64,000 bases of DNA from Oryzias latipes (Eukaryota > Chordata > Actinopteri > Beloniformes > Adrianichthyidae), in the NCBI RefSeq assembly GCF_002234675.1, contig NC_019880.2, positions 13,133,756-13,197,755 of the forward strand, written 5' to 3'. Of the stretch, positions 1 through 47,289 are shown piece by piece (the first letter of the stretch is position 1; each line of letters opens with the position of its first letter). The notes beneath the pieces were generated by a model, which was given only the letters and a program-made list of their open reading frames with translations, did not search any database and had not been told where the DNA came from. Both the position numbers and the translations under genes were made by a program.

Positions 1-244
1 CTTTACTTAAAACATGAGTCACTGCATTATGATTTTCAAGCATTTGCTGACTCATAGCTCTAAAAAGGCCTGCTGCCTATGGCAGGCTATTTTAACATTA
101 AAAAGCTAAGTTTGACTATCCGGAATTAACATTGTAGATATCACCGACGTATAGCTGCCAGTGTTTCAATGTGTGACTTAACTTCCGCTTGTGGTCATTT
201 GGTTTGGGTAGTATTGTTTGCTTCGGTGGGCGAGAAATCCTTTC

Positions 245-905
245 TCTGTAGGGACTTTATAATCTTTTGATCTATTGTAAAAGCTTTCCCAGTGGTGTTT
301 TAATTATGATTGTGCTGTTTTTAGTTATATTTCTAAAAATAAAGAAATAAATAAAAAAATAAAAAAATCCTGTTTTCTAAGACATTGTTTCTGCAGAGCA
401 GTAGTAGTTCATCAGAAATTTGTCTTTGAATTGGGTGCGGGACCCTTGGCGCTAAGCAACTCCGCCCCCCTTCTCGTTAGTGAGAGCTCTTTGTTTACAC
501 GTTCTCTCGCTAGTTTACAACCCCTCATACCCCCACCCTAACATCACCAGTGCAACATGAATGATGAGGAATATTTGAGCTGTCCAGCCGGACAGTTTTG
601 ATCCGGATACCAGCTCAGGCGATATAAATGAAGACGTATGTGGATCCTGTTGTCTACAAGTGGATACATCAGAATGAAGCAGAGCAGGGAGCTTGTGGCT
701 CACTCAGTGTGTTTTCTATGTTACAAATGTCCTCTTTTTCAAATGGTATTCTTTCATCTGCTCCTTATTCACAATAATTTAAATAAAGATATACTCAGAA
801 ATGCAATTTTAAGCTTAACTTATAGTCCTACATCTTCAGAAAAATGTAACAAGAACATGTTACAAACCCCCAAAACACACTATTTTTTGGAGTGAGTCTT
901 TAACT
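245..905 (+). mobile_element. MITE-like element, family A, copy 1
   Basis: This non-coding repeat has two other copies in the window (10440-10740 reversed, and 59728-60435). Shared blocks include the left end (a GGGACTTT/AAAGTCCC-type end followed by CTTTTGATCTATTGTAAA), a middle block with TTTCTGCAGAGCAG, and a right block with GAGCAGGGAGC and TTTCATCTGCTCC. The right end (AGTGAGTCTTT) roughly mirrors the left end, which suggests degenerate terminal inverted repeats of a non-autonomous DNA transposon. It lies directly upstream of the GSKIP promoter. Boundaries are approximate, and I do not assign a superfamily. Confidence 0.6.
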
Positions 906-1085
906 TTTTGTTATACCATGGTCCGGATGAACACTCGATTCTGATTGGCTGCTGGGTGTGTGTTAAAACCTGATAACCGCACCGGTGAAAAAAGAAGTTC
1001 CGGTCACCTAGCTTAAATTTTTTGTATCACTGCGCCGGCTTCTTTAAAGCAACCTTTTGCTTTATCATTTGGAGAAAAACAAGCG
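906..1085 (+). promoter_or_regulatory. Probable GSKIP promoter and non-coding first exon
   Basis: The interval holds an inverted CCAAT box (ATTGG, 944-948). It ends in a good splice donor (AAGCG then GTAAGAG, exon end at 1085). The GSKIP coding exon opens with an acceptor at 1559-1560, only four bases before its ATG, so an upstream non-coding exon is required. This donor is the best candidate seen. The transcription start is not visible. Nothing else was recognised between 1086 and 1540. Confidence 0.4.
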
Positions 1086-1564
1086 GTAAGAGGTGAACTT
1101 TCTCTCTAAACTTATGCTTTAATCAACACATCGGAAAGATCAGCATATATATACACTTCGTCGGCCATTAACCCTTACACAAACTGTCAGGATCCTCAGG
1201 TCCTGGCATCTTCAAGTCCAAACCACCAAACTACCACCAGTGTCAGAAGATATCTGCCTGTTTTGCATGGTCTGCATTTCACTTCTGTCATGTGACAAAA
1301 CCTCCAAGAATTCATATCATAACTTGACTGTAAAACTTTACAACAACCCTGGGTTCCATCTTTTACAAGCATTTTGGTGAAATAAAGCACATTGCATTTT
1401 CCTGGATGTCTGCTTGGAAAGTCAGCAGAAAGTAAAGGTTCCTAAGGTAAAGGTTAATAATGGCAAATGCAGCTTGCTTTAATCAGGAAAGACTAATTAC
1501 TGCAACCAATTCAGGAGGCATCGGTGTGTTGTTCACTAATACTGTTGTAATGTGTTGCAGGGAA

Positions 1565-2075
1565 ATGGAGGTAGACTGCCAGCCTGAGGAGGCCTGCACT
1601 TTTGATGAGGACAGCATTGAGCTGGGGGACGTCAAGGACATGAGACTGGAGGCAGAAGCAGTGGTCAATGACGTCCTGTTTGCCGTGTCTGAAATGCACG
1701 TGTCGCAGAACCTCGGCAGTGCGTCAGACGTGGCTTACATCAATGTGGAGACAAGAGAGGGGAACCGGTACTGTCTGGAGCTCACGGAGGCCGGATTAAG
1801 GGTAAGAACACGCTCACTGGGGACGTCGTTTGGACTGTCGGCCCTGACCAGATGACTGTTGTTTTGTTTTTGTTTTTACACCTCTCCATAACTAGGTGGT
1901 GGGCCACGTTTTCGACCAAGTGGACGAAGATCTGAGCACCCAGTACCACGAAACCATTTACTCACTTCTGGACACGCTCAGTCCGGGTTACAGAGAAGCA
2001 TTTGGGAATGCTTTGCTGCAGCGGCTGGAGATGCTGAAGCAAACAGACAATGAAGGTGTTGCTCTGGAGACGTAG
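1565..2075 (+). CDS. gskip: GSKIP, GSK3-beta interaction protein (two coding exons)
   Basis: The exons are 1565-1801 and 1896-2075, giving 138 residues (human protein 139). GSKIP is a small cytosolic scaffold that binds GSK3-beta through its C-terminal part and also acts as an A-kinase anchoring protein for the PKA RII subunits. The sequence keeps the highly conserved core: [17 protein letters not shown], which is the RII-binding amphipathic helix, then [21 protein letters not shown], and the GSK3-binding C-terminus around [19 protein letters not shown]. The variable N-terminus ([13 protein letters not shown]) also starts like other GSKIP proteins. The start is the first ATG after the splice acceptor and agrees with family length. 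The intron sits after LTEAGLR with consensus GT-AG ends. No coding damage was seen. In human the neighbour is ATG2B, which is not visible here. Confidence 0.96.
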
Positions 2076-2740
2076 TGGAATGCTAGCCAACAAATAGTCA
2101 AGTTTTGGCCAATTAAGAAACATCAACTAACTAAAATATTGGAATGAACTGTCCTATCCAGTTCCTTTATTCCAAGTAAATAACAATGAATTCCTTCATG
2201 GTAACAACGTAGTGATGGTTTCTGATTGGCTGTGGCAACATTGTGCTTTTTATAACTTATAGTGGAAGCATGCCCCACTAACCCAGAGTTATGTTTTTGT
2301 TTTGCTCCTATTAATAGTAATGCAGTCCCTCCTGAGCTCTTCTGCTCACTTCAAAACTGGGATTAGTTAACTGCTATAGGTTCAAACAAACCAACCAGTT
2401 TTTGATCATCAGGTATGTCTTAGCAAGGAGCCACGGCTCTATGCTTTTACGTGAATACTGCCTTAATATAATACATTTTAATATTCAGAACTCATTACTG
2501 TTCATTTTTACTTAACGAGATTTCAGTAAATGTCTTAGTTATTGTAGTTATGAGTACAGCAATGCATTCCATCTTAATTTAGCAAAGCAGAAAAAAAGTT
2601 TGTTCTTTTAGGGGCAAAAAGAGCATTTAATCATCTTTCCTGATTTTTGTAGCTTAACTATTTTCACTTTATTGTGCATGATCATTTGATTTTGTGGACT
2701 AACTTAAAACTTGCAAATTCATACCCTTGTTACTTACCTC

Positions 2741-2746
2741 AATAAA
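2741..2746 (+). terminator. Candidate GSKIP poly(A) signal
   Basis: An AATAAA followed by a GT/T-rich stretch (2751-2785), about 670 bp after the GSKIP stop. The intervening 2076-2740 reads as 3' UTR with no other feature. Confidence 0.5.
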
Positions 2747-3128
2747 ATCTGACATTGTCTCCAAGTGTATTTTGTTTATTCTTATATAAAACCTGCAAAA
2801 AATAGGAAGTCAGTAATGCAGAAAACGTACAACTTAACATTTGAAAAGGGAAACCTCATTGGTCAATAAATTTCAAAATAAAATATTCCAGATGTTTTTC
2901 CCCAACTGTCAGGTTGAACATTTTTTACTGAATTTAAAAATACATAGAAATTCATTTTAAAATTCTAATTCCAGGTTGTGAAAACTGAATTTTAGGCTTT
3001 TAGTCTGAATTCTTTTTAAAAAGTATGCTCTCAGCTCCAAAGTTTAAAATTTAAAAAAGACAATTGCCTTCAATGAATTACTCCTCTCGCATCCACCAAG
3101 TAAATAACAGATGGGTTGAAATTTTGTC

Positions 3129-3134
3129 TTTATT
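3129..3134 (-). terminator. Candidate NPC2 poly(A) signal
   Basis: AATAAA on the minus strand about 415 bp after the NPC2 stop. A second copy at 3355-3360 is a possible proximal site. The 2760-3120 gap between the convergent GSKIP and NPC2 3' ends is AT-rich with nothing recognisable. Confidence 0.45.
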
Positions 3135-3548
3135 AGAACTTCAATTTCATTCTCAAATTTTACAAGTGACATAGTACTAGTCAGTAACAAGTATTACAAA
3201 AGTTTATAGTAAAGAAAAGTATAGAATATACCATTTCCTGACTACACAGCAGCCATGTAAGATTTCCATTTTTAGTGGGATGTGGATTTAGGGTCATTCA
3301 AAACTCTTAAAATTGACCATTTGATCACAGCAAGAAAAAAAAAAAAGGCTTGCTTTTATTTTGAAGGTAAAGGGTGTGTGTGCAGTAGCGGTCATGCAAA
3401 CTAGTGAAGGACATGTTAAAAGTAAATTTAACAAAAGGAATTAAAGGAGGCCTTGCTTCAATCACTGGCATTCCTTAAATTTTGTAATGATGTAATCCCT
3501 TTATGAAGACGCCCTGGGGGGGGGGTGTCATGTCACAATGTGGTGTCA

Positions 3549-4920
3549 TTACACAATCTGAACTGGGAATCGGATGCAGAATAAGTCATTTTTGTTGTCG
3601 TCTTTCAGTTCCCACTCCACAACCAGTTTAATCTAGAAAAAAGAGAAGATTGAGGTCAGGGAATGCAGCACAGTTACTTCCACCCACAAAAGCCAGAACG
3701 AATCCACGAAATGTTCTGCACATTTTAGCATTTAGAATTCTTCACAGGAAGAACTTACTGGAGGATACTCCGACTTGACTGGAAGTTGAGTTGCATAATT
3801 GTATGCCTGACCCTTATGGATAGGACACTGGATTCCAGATTTACAGCCATCTGGTTCAGGAATGGGAAATGGAATGGGAACGCCGGCAATAATCCCGTGA
3901 ACCACTGCTGTGCTCGTCTGGCTTTCAACATCTTGAAAATTAAGATATTTGGATTAACAAGTGTGTTCTATTATTATTATTAAAAGAGGGAAAGCTTTGA
4001 GAGTTAAAGGCCACTCACCACTATTAAAAGTCACATTGACAGTATAGGAATCTCCCCTGTGAAGCTGGCATGGCTGGGCAGTGCAAGGGTTGATGTCCAC
4101 CATGGCCACTTTTCCAGAGGAAGAGCCTAAGAAACAACCATTTGGAATAGAGTTAGCACTTTAGGGGAAATGCCAGAATTAGCACACGTTTTATTCCTTT
4201 AATTTATTTTTAAATTTATTTAAAATAAACAAAGCCACTGCCCCTTTCCCCCTCAAAGTTAGCATATTCAGTCAACATTCAAGCTGGCACCCTGCCAGGG
4301 GGCTTCACTGCTCTGCCCTAAGATATGCCTGTTTGTTAATGTGGGTGTTGGCTAGACACATCCATTGTTAATAGACTTCTTTCAATATACAATGCATATT
4401 ATTATCTCTGTACTGGATGTGGCACTTGCGTGCAAAAAAAAAAGAAGAAAAAATTAAAGAAAAAAAAAAGCAGAACAAAAAACAAACAAAAAAAAACTTT
4501 TCTCCACTCCCTTTCGATTATAAACAAAAAAAACTGCTGGGAGCATAAACAAAGTTCTGCATTTCACATTACTTTTAAAAGAACAGAACATAAAAACAAA
4601 ACAGCAGATATGTGGTCTTAAATAAAAGTATATATTTTAATAAAATCAAAGGGTCGGGAATTTGATAATGAGAGCAAACAGTGGTGTCCATGGGCTTTTT
4701 ATTTTCCTTTCTACTCGTACAAGTTAACTTTTCTCCAAGGCCAAGCCCCGTTAATAAACGCGAACTCCATTGACACCCGGTCAAAACTATTAATAGAAGG
4801 CAAAACCTTTAAGATATGGGGAAAGGAAAGCTTACCACAATCCACAAATTTGACGGAAGTCGCACAGGTGAGCCCCATCATCAGGCACAAACCCAATATG
4901 AAACCGAACCGGGCATCCAT
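3549..4920 (-). CDS. npc2: NPC2, lysosomal cholesterol-binding protein (four exons)
   Basis: In transcript order the exons are 4836-4920, 4019-4126, 3759-3931 and 3549-3632, joining in frame to 149 residues (human 151). NPC2 is a soluble lysosomal protein with an ML-type (MD-2-related lipid recognition) fold that carries cholesterol and hands it to NPC1. Visible features are a signal peptide (residues 1-20, [20 protein letters not shown]), then VKFVDCG, the NPC-x4-C pair (C43/C48), the NVT glycosylation site at residue 59, the proline-rich [14 protein letters not shown] loop, DGCKSGIQC, and the C-terminal VEWELKDD and LFC. All six mature cysteines expected for the three disulfides are present. 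All introns are GT-AG. The gene is divergent from ISCA2, as in human. No damage was seen. Confidence 0.97.
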
Positions 4921-5642
4921 GTCTCCGTTTCTTTAAGGCGAGTTCAAACCTATAATTCTAAAATATATTCAAATACACACTTAAAACTTTGGCGTAGTTC
5001 AAATAATAAATGCCGCAAAAAAGTAGTAAAATAACCACAGATTTTTAACTCTAAAAGTTAAATAAACAAAGTACACGTGTTGAATCTTGATAGAATACAG
5101 TTAAATTCTTAAAAAAAATAATAATGATAAAGAACAAGCTGTACCTCTAAAGGAAGTAGCCTTTACCTCGACAATGTTTTCGCCCGAAATATCTATCTGA
5201 CAACTCAGGATCACGCGATCAAAAACACGCCCTTTTCTTCTTTTCATTCTTCTTCACTCACATTTTCGTCTACTCCAGTCACAGTATTGCCATCTACTGG
5301 ACCAAGCTACATTCGAAAATACAATCTATTGAAATTTAACCTCCAATTTTTAATTTATAATATTTTCAGTAAAAAATTGTGTAAGGTTAAGGTGTATTTG
5401 ATATATGTTTATATATTATCTTTATTTTTTAAGGGCTTTGAATCCTAGGTTCAGCCTGAGAGACATTACCGCGGGATCACAAACCTCAACGATCTTGATT
5501 TACATGAAGTTCGACGAATCAGATTGTCTCGTTTGCTTCAGTTTGGGCGTGTCCGATTAAATGACACAATTTCTAACCAATAAACGCGCCTTTTCTTTCC
5601 TGACCCCGCCCAACTGCTGACGGTTAGGACGTAACACGTCAA
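4921..5642. promoter_or_regulatory. Shared divergent promoter interval of NPC2 and ISCA2
   Basis: The two start codons face away from each other across 722 bp. The ISCA2-proximal side carries a CCAAT box (5577-5581) and a GC-box-like CCCCGCCC (5604-5611). A CACGTG E-box at 5074-5079 lies nearer NPC2. Lysosomal genes are commonly driven by TFEB/USF-type CACGTG sites, so that site is a reasonable candidate, but its flanks (GTACACGTGTTG) do not match the full CLEAR palindrome. Activity is inferred, not seen. Confidence 0.5.
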
Positions 5643-7625
5643 ATGTTATGGAAGATGTCAGGAACAATGTTAACGGCGTCTAAATCAAAAATATTAAACA
5701 TCATGAGGTAAAATTTAATTTAAACATATTCCAACAATTGTTAAAGTTTTTTTGAACAAGTTTAGCATCTGTTTGAATGAGGAAAAGGGGCCGCTTGCTA
5801 TATATTTGTCGCCTTTTGACTAAGCATAACTGTGGAGCCATGCTAGGCTAACTAGCTAAAAAAAAAAAAGTGCCTGTGTGTGAAGACATGTTTGTGTTTT
5901 TCAGAGCGTGCAGTCTTCTGAGAAACGTCAACGCGGGTGAAGTGAAATTCCGACCATCACTACAAGCTAGTCATGCAGCTGGGATTCGGACCTTCAGCAA
6001 TGCTTCCCTGCAGGAGAAGACAGGAGTCTCGGGACAGTCCGAAGACAAAGTTTACCTCACAGAGTCCTGTGTAAAGGTTAGCACTAGCAGTTCAGAGCCA
6101 TGCATTACTCTGGAAACTAAACTTAGAGTTTGACCAGAATACAACAGGGATATTATATGAAATGATAACTGAGAAGGACAAAGGCTGCACTTAATAATCA
6201 GAATAGTACTGTTTGGGTAATTTAAACTAGTCAAGAGCTTTTATTTTCTAACAAACTTTGGAGAAAAAATATCAATTTTTATCTCCAACCTTATAATATA
6301 AAGTTCCAGTAAACTTTTAAAAAGATGTACACAAACAGCTATAAAATCTAGTGATACTAGGCGCCTAACCATTCATTCAATTAACTTGTCTCTGACAGAT
6401 CAACTTGGTGGGATAATTGATTAATAATTTAACACCTTATTGGTGCATTTCTGTTTCTACTTTTTATTTGAAATGTCTTGTGCTTAAATCTAAATTCACT
6501 CAAGCTGAAAATGAGTTTATAGAAGATATTGTGGGAAGTTTCTGCCAGAATGAATAGTTAATTGCTGTTTTTTTAGCACTGCATATTGACAGAAAAGCTT
6601 GCAGTAATATCAACTTGTATAATAATTTTAATTATTTTGATCTCAACAGTTTTTTATTTGAATAAATATTACACAATATCTCTCATCTGTTATTTTCTTA
6701 AATATAACAGACATGGAAACAGTTATGCCTTTCCCTTATTAGTCACAATATTATTTCTAACTATTGGGCAACATTTTGTGTTTTTCTGATATTTAAGAAT
6801 CTTTTTCTTTAGAATTTTGTTCACTAACAATACAAATTCACAATTTTAACAGCATGATAGAGAGCCTGTCAAAGAAAAACTATTTAAAGTCATTAAAATA
6901 GTTATACAACCTTTTAAAAGTATAGCTATGATAGAAAATGAACAAAACTAAAACTTTTCAGAAAGCCAGGAAACAATTTCCCTTACACTTTTTTAAATAT
7001 TACATATCAATTTGGGTCGTAGGTCGTAAATAAATATTATTTCTGCCTGTTTTTTATTTATTAATAATGCATAGTGGTTTGACAGAATAAGCTCTCAGAT
7101 AAAAAAGGATTAAGTGTTAAATTTAATGTTCAAATGTCTGTTTTCTTCTTCTTTTTAGAGGTTGGCAGAAATAATGACGAAGGGCCAATACCTGAGGATA
7201 CATGTGGAGGGAGGAGGCTGCTCTGGATTCCAGTACAAGTTTTCTGTTGACGATAACAAGAATGAAGATGACAGGTTAACTTTTTTTAACCTACATTTCT
7301 GATATTTTGGTCTTTAATTTACAGGGTTTTTTCCCCACAATTGTTAAAACCTTTTTGATATTTAGGTTAAATGTTTTGAGTTTTCATTGATTGTCAAACT
7401 TTCAAAAGGCGCTTGAATCTTGTTTCATTAAACCTTGCTTGTTCTTTCAGGGTCTTCGAGCAGGGAGGGGTGGGTGTGGTTGTGGACCAGGACAGTCTGG
7501 AGTTCCTGAAAGGAGCCACCGTGGACTTCAGTCAGGAGCTGATCCGCTCCACCTTCCAGGTGCTGAAGAACCCTCAGGCTGACCACGGCTGCTCCTGTGG
7601 AAGCTCCTTCTCTGTCAAACTATGA
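5643..7625 (+). CDS. isca2: ISCA2, mitochondrial iron-sulfur cluster assembly protein (four exons)
   Basis: The exons are 5643-5707, 5905-6076, 7159-7274 and 7451-7625, giving 175 residues. ISCA2 is an A-type Fe-S protein that acts with ISCA1 and IBA57 in the mitochondrial matrix to build [4Fe-4S] clusters for aconitase, lipoate synthase and respiratory complex I. Exons 3-4 contain the A-type core: [40 protein letters not shown] and the C-terminal HGCSCGSSF. The three ligand cysteines (one in GGCSG, two in CSC) are intact. The first 60-80 residues are basic and poorly conserved, as expected for a mitochondrial presequence. The start is uncertain: the ATG at 5643 has a weak context, and the in-frame ATG at 5655 ([10 protein letters not shown]) is equally plausible. 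The 6077-7158 intron is AT-rich with no recognised repeat. Confidence 0.95.
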
Positions 7626-7943
7626 CGCTCGGATCTCTTCTGTTTGACTCGTCAGTTCAAAAATGGACACAGAAATAAGCATTAAGAAGAAGAAAAAAGA
7701 TAACCAGAAAAACGTATTTGCCATGTCGATGCACTAAAACACATCGTTCAGTTGTGACAGAAATAAATTACCAATGATGCTCTTTTTAAGTTTAAGGTAA
7801 TATCTATCTAAAGAAAAGATTATTACATTTCCAGAGTTTTCTCTTGACAAATGTCCTCGTTTTTTCCTCTTTTCTTGTGTTTTATCATATAAAATAACAG
7901 ATGTATTTATGAATCAGTGAACTTTTATGTGATGCAGTTAAGA

Positions 7944-7949
7944 AATAAA
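7944..7949 (+). terminator. Candidate ISCA2 poly(A) signal
   Basis: AATAAA about 320 bp after the stop. An earlier AATAAA at 7762-7767 is an alternative proximal site. Confidence 0.4.
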
Positions 7950-7974
7950 AAAAAATGTTCCCTGAATTTTGACA

Positions 7975-8940
7975 AAACCTGGTCCTATGAAACAGAGGCT
8001 CACTTTAGGTATGTTAACTATTTATAGTTCAGATATTATTTTATCTCAAATATGTAAATAAACTATATGTATGTCTGTAGACATTAAATTATTTGTTTCT
8101 TTCTGAATAAATAAAGAAAATAAATGTGTAATTGAATTTTTTTCTTGTGTAAGCGTTTTGTTTTTTCAATATCTTTTCAATTTTGAATTTTTAATGCCAT
8201 TTAAAGCACAGTTCCATTACATTTATTAATTATAAGTTTACATTTTTTATGTTTTTCTGAAAAAAAAAAATCTAGAAATAGAATCCAGCAAAAAGAAGGG
8301 AAAAATTCAGCAAAACATAAATAAAAGCTTGAGAAAAATATTTTGCAAAATGCAGATTGTTCAGTTTGGATCTATAGGTGGGTTTATAATTGTAACATTT
8401 AACAAATCTTTTTCTTCCCGTTTTGTTTATTTACTGTAAAGTATCACATCAGAAATCTCTTTCAGGGAAATGCTGGGTGAGAGAATTTAGCAGAAAAATT
8501 GTATTAAACCATAAAAAAGTTTGCTTACTTATGTTATTATTTGCATAAGTACTTTATGCATGATTTAGTTTATTAAATAACAATGCACTAACTATGTGCA
8601 TTCTTTACCTGCATTGTTCTACATTTAACTAACCCGTAATTCTAAATCCATTTACTTGTGGACAAAGCTTTTTCATACTTAGTTACTTCCCTGCATTGTT
8701 AGATTTTTCTGAACCCACTTAAAGCATCTTTTCACTCTATCTTTTGATACGAGTTTAGCTGGAAAAAGTTCTCTAGAAAAATCAGCTGCACCCCCTCAAA
8801 TTGATTTAAACCTGTCTTGAATTTTATATTATAATTTATAAATTTTAAATGAAAATCCATTTTATGAGGTCTGCTTAGTTACAGATTTTTACGATCTTTG
8901 TCACAAGCTGCCAAAAAGTGCTGCTTTAATAAACTCAAAC
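7975..8940. other. Intergenic gap between convergent ISCA2 and EML5
   Basis: Very AT-rich DNA with short homopolymer runs. No coding, repeat-family or RNA signal was recognised. Confidence 0.5.
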
Positions 8941-8963
8941 ATTTGAAGTTCATAGTTGCTTTT

Positions 8964-8969
8964 TTTATT
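8964..8969 (-). terminator. Candidate EML5 poly(A) signal
   Basis: AATAAA on the minus strand about 1.1 kb beyond the EML5 stop. The 8970-10066 stretch is most simply a long 3' UTR. Short open frames in it have no recognisable protein content. Confidence 0.35.
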
Positions 8970-10066
8970 ACTAAAATGGAATTTATGAAACATCCCACAA
9001 AAATATACAAAAAAGAATATATACAAATGATATGTACACCAATGAAATGTAAATAAAAATATGCAGCAACATTTGTTTGATTTGTCCTTAATAGGAACTT
9101 GTTTTGCATTTTTTTAATAGTCTTGTCTTTGATAAACATTCCTTTTAAACACAATATATCCTATTACACAAACATCACCGTCACTGTTGGTAAAAGTCAC
9201 ACTGTTCAAGTTCAATAAAACACAACGATATTATATCATAGCAGCACGCACACCCAGAAATAACCAAAACATTACAAATCAATCCAAGTAGAGCAACAGT
9301 GCATTGACGTATCTGTGTACAGCTTTTTTCTTTTTTAAACATTTCTGAGGAATTTGGTTTGAAGAGATTGTCTTCCTTGAAGCCATGCATGCCCGTTAAA
9401 CACGAACAAATCCTCAAAAAAGGACGCGCACAGTATGTCATGATGGGACGAGGGACGATGGAGTCAACCGGTCAACAACACGACCACGAAACTCAGATGA
9501 AGGGGGGGGCGACACAGTGACCAGGTCAGGTGTACAGTGCATAGTATGCTTTGGCATGCTGACATCCAGAACATAACAGTGGATGTTACATTCAGGAGGA
9601 AGGCCACAGGATTTGGAGATACCAGTAAAAATAGAATGAAGGGCAATGTGATAAAAAAAAAAAAAACGTTAAACATAACCTAGAAAAACAACCTTCACAG
9701 ACACTCATATTAAGGCTAATTCAGTTTGCTACATGTCTTAAAAAATGGCATCATCAGTAACACAAGTTTATAGGCCTGCCAAGTGGCAAAATGTACACAA
9801 TTGGTCTTTTTTGTATTCTTCACTGAATGATATGCACACAATAACCCTTTTTTCCCCCCCTCATTGATAATGGGATGTCATGAGAGCAGGGCTGTTTGCC
9901 CCCAACTAAATTCACAATCAGGACTGTGAGCATGCACCTAGATTTGAGGCAGTAGAATAAAAATAAAAAATCCACTTTATATCATCATCAAGCTGCCAGG
10001 TCTGTCCTCTTCTTTCTCCCTGCTTCAATGCAGCCTGAAGAGCTGTGGCAGGAGACGCAGACACAC

Positions 10067-45322
<35,256 letters not shown>

Positions 45323-45599
45323 TCAAGGACGCGTATTCCATTAGTTCCGTTGCATTTCGACCATCCCAACAAGAGCTCGGAAATAAGGCATTTTTCAGGG
45401 TTGTGTAAATGAACAGACTCGTCGTCTGACAGGATGATAACTCTCAGCCTCTTTCGGAAAACAACGTCTCTATGATGCCGTTTCCATTGTGGGAGTCTTT
45501 TCTGTACTTCTTCCGCCCTCGGTCCTCCTCGGCACAGGTCAATGCTCCTGTCAAATCCCACAAAGATGGAGCTGTACTGTCATTACACAAGCGCCGCCT

Positions 45600-45635
45600 A
45601 CAAACATGACGTCACATCCCGTCGACCAATCGCAT
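45600..45635 (-). promoter_or_regulatory. Palindromic CRE and CCAAT box, probable EML5 promoter
   Basis: The full palindromic cAMP-response element TGACGTCA is at 45607-45614, with a CCAAT pentamer at 45626-45630. They lie about 390-415 bp upstream of the EML5 start codon in locally GC-richer DNA. The EML5 transcription start is not visible, so the distance to it is unknown. Confidence 0.45.
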
Positions 45636-45639
45636 CGTG

Positions 45640-47285
45640 AGGGTTGTTCACCGAGGCCAAAAAGCAGAGACAAAAAAATATACCAGTGAATGATTCTGAA
45701 TTATTTTCCTTTTTTTTAAATTTTGTTTAAAAAATACATTCTACTCAAAAGAGGATTTTACAAAAGTATCTCCCACAATTATTTCTATTTCTTTTCTCTT
45801 TGTTATTACATTCTATTTTTTCAAAAAATCCTTTAGAAGTACTGACTTCAGAAAAAAAAAACGTTTCAGCTTGCTAGTCAAGTAGTCTACTTTCACATTC
45901 TCTGAATTCTGACACGCTATTACAGCATGGTGTTACTGCAGACTAATAGAAAAATCCTTAGACATATCTAACTGTAAATAGACATTAAAATCATCCAAAA
46001 ACAACAGGTGTGATAATGGTAAAAAATAAACTCGGTTTTTAGATCAAGATTTATTTTTAATCTCTTTAGTCTTTTGAGTGACATTTGTTGGAAAACATCA
46101 TTAATTTAATTAAATCTTTTTAAGTTGAAATGCTTTAACTGATTTACTTGTGGGATGTTTATCCATCCATCCATTTTCTTAAGCCGCTGTATCCCTTTCG
46201 GGTTCATGGGGATGTCTTAGCCTGTCCTGGCTACTGTTGGCCGAAGGTGGGGTACACCCTGGACAGATTGGCAGTCTGTTGCTGGGCTCACACTCACACA
46301 CTCACACCTAGAGACACTTTAGAGAAACCAATAAACCTAATAATATGCAAGTGTAAGCAAACCAGAGAGCCTGGAGAAAACCCACACATGCACGGGGAGA
46401 ATATGCAAACTCCACACAGACAGGTCACAGACAAGTTTCAACTTTTGTCAAAAATATGTGGCCCCTAGCACTTTGTAAAAAAAATGGATGCACGATTTCT
46501 TGATTGTGATTGGCCAAATTCCATCACGCAGTAAATACGAGACATTGGTTACAACAGGGTTGTTTTACTGTTCACATGATTTACATTTAGAATTTTTCAT
46601 TGAGTATTTAATAACGAACATTTGACACTTATTCAAAACCCAGATTTATTGTCGAAAAGTTTTATTTTTTTATCCAAATATATTTTTTCTTCATTTTATT
46701 TCTGGTCTTCAAATACAAAATTCACAGTAATTTTGGTAAAAATGTATTCAAATGTATGTCTGTTCAACGTGAGTAAATGAAAAAAGTTTCCCACTGAAAA
46801 AAAGTTCATTAAATAGTTATTTTGCATTTAACCCATGAGAACCAACCACCCATTTTTTCTGAAAAACTAAACATTGTAGAATACACCACAAATCAAGTGG
46901 ACCACTAAAACATTTATGATATTTTTCTGTTACGCTGATATTACCATGGATTCTTACGGGTTAATATTATTATAAGGGTTCACAAATGCAGGCTGATTGG
47001 TTGTCACTCACATATTTTCACCTCAGCAAATCTGGCCCTCTTTGCAAAAGTTTTGGACTCTGTCCACTTGAGCCCTCTAGTGGCGAATGTTGGCATTTAG
47101 AGTCATTTGGGTCTGTCAGATTTTTTTTCTTTTTCTTTTTTGTGTTTATTTGTTTTTTCATAAATTTGGTTTCTTCTGTTTCTCTTCTTGTCTATATTAT
47201 GTTTCGGTGTTTGAAAAAAAAAATAATCTAAAAAATAAAATTAATTCAACAAAGGAAGTAGAAACCATAAAGAACCGCCTTCTTC
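45640..47285. other. Intergenic interval between divergent EML5 and TTC8
   Basis: Mostly AT-rich DNA with one reversed SINE-like element (46160-46435). Nothing else was recognised. Confidence 0.5.
46160..46435 (-). mobile_element. SINE-like repeat, 3' part, same family as 49255 and 51636
   Basis: It begins with TCCATCCATCCATTTTCTTA and ends with CACGGGGAGAATATGCAAAC. On the minus strand these match the GCATGTTCTCCCCGTGCATG and AGATGGATGGATGG blocks of the copies at 49255 and 51636. The tRNA-like head is absent. Confidence 0.65.
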
Positions 47286-47289
47286 TGTT

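Noticed and set aside
8879-9676. Several 70-90 codon open frames on the minus strand after EML5
   Set aside because: They lie in the probable EML5 3' UTR, overlap in different frames, and show no conserved protein content.
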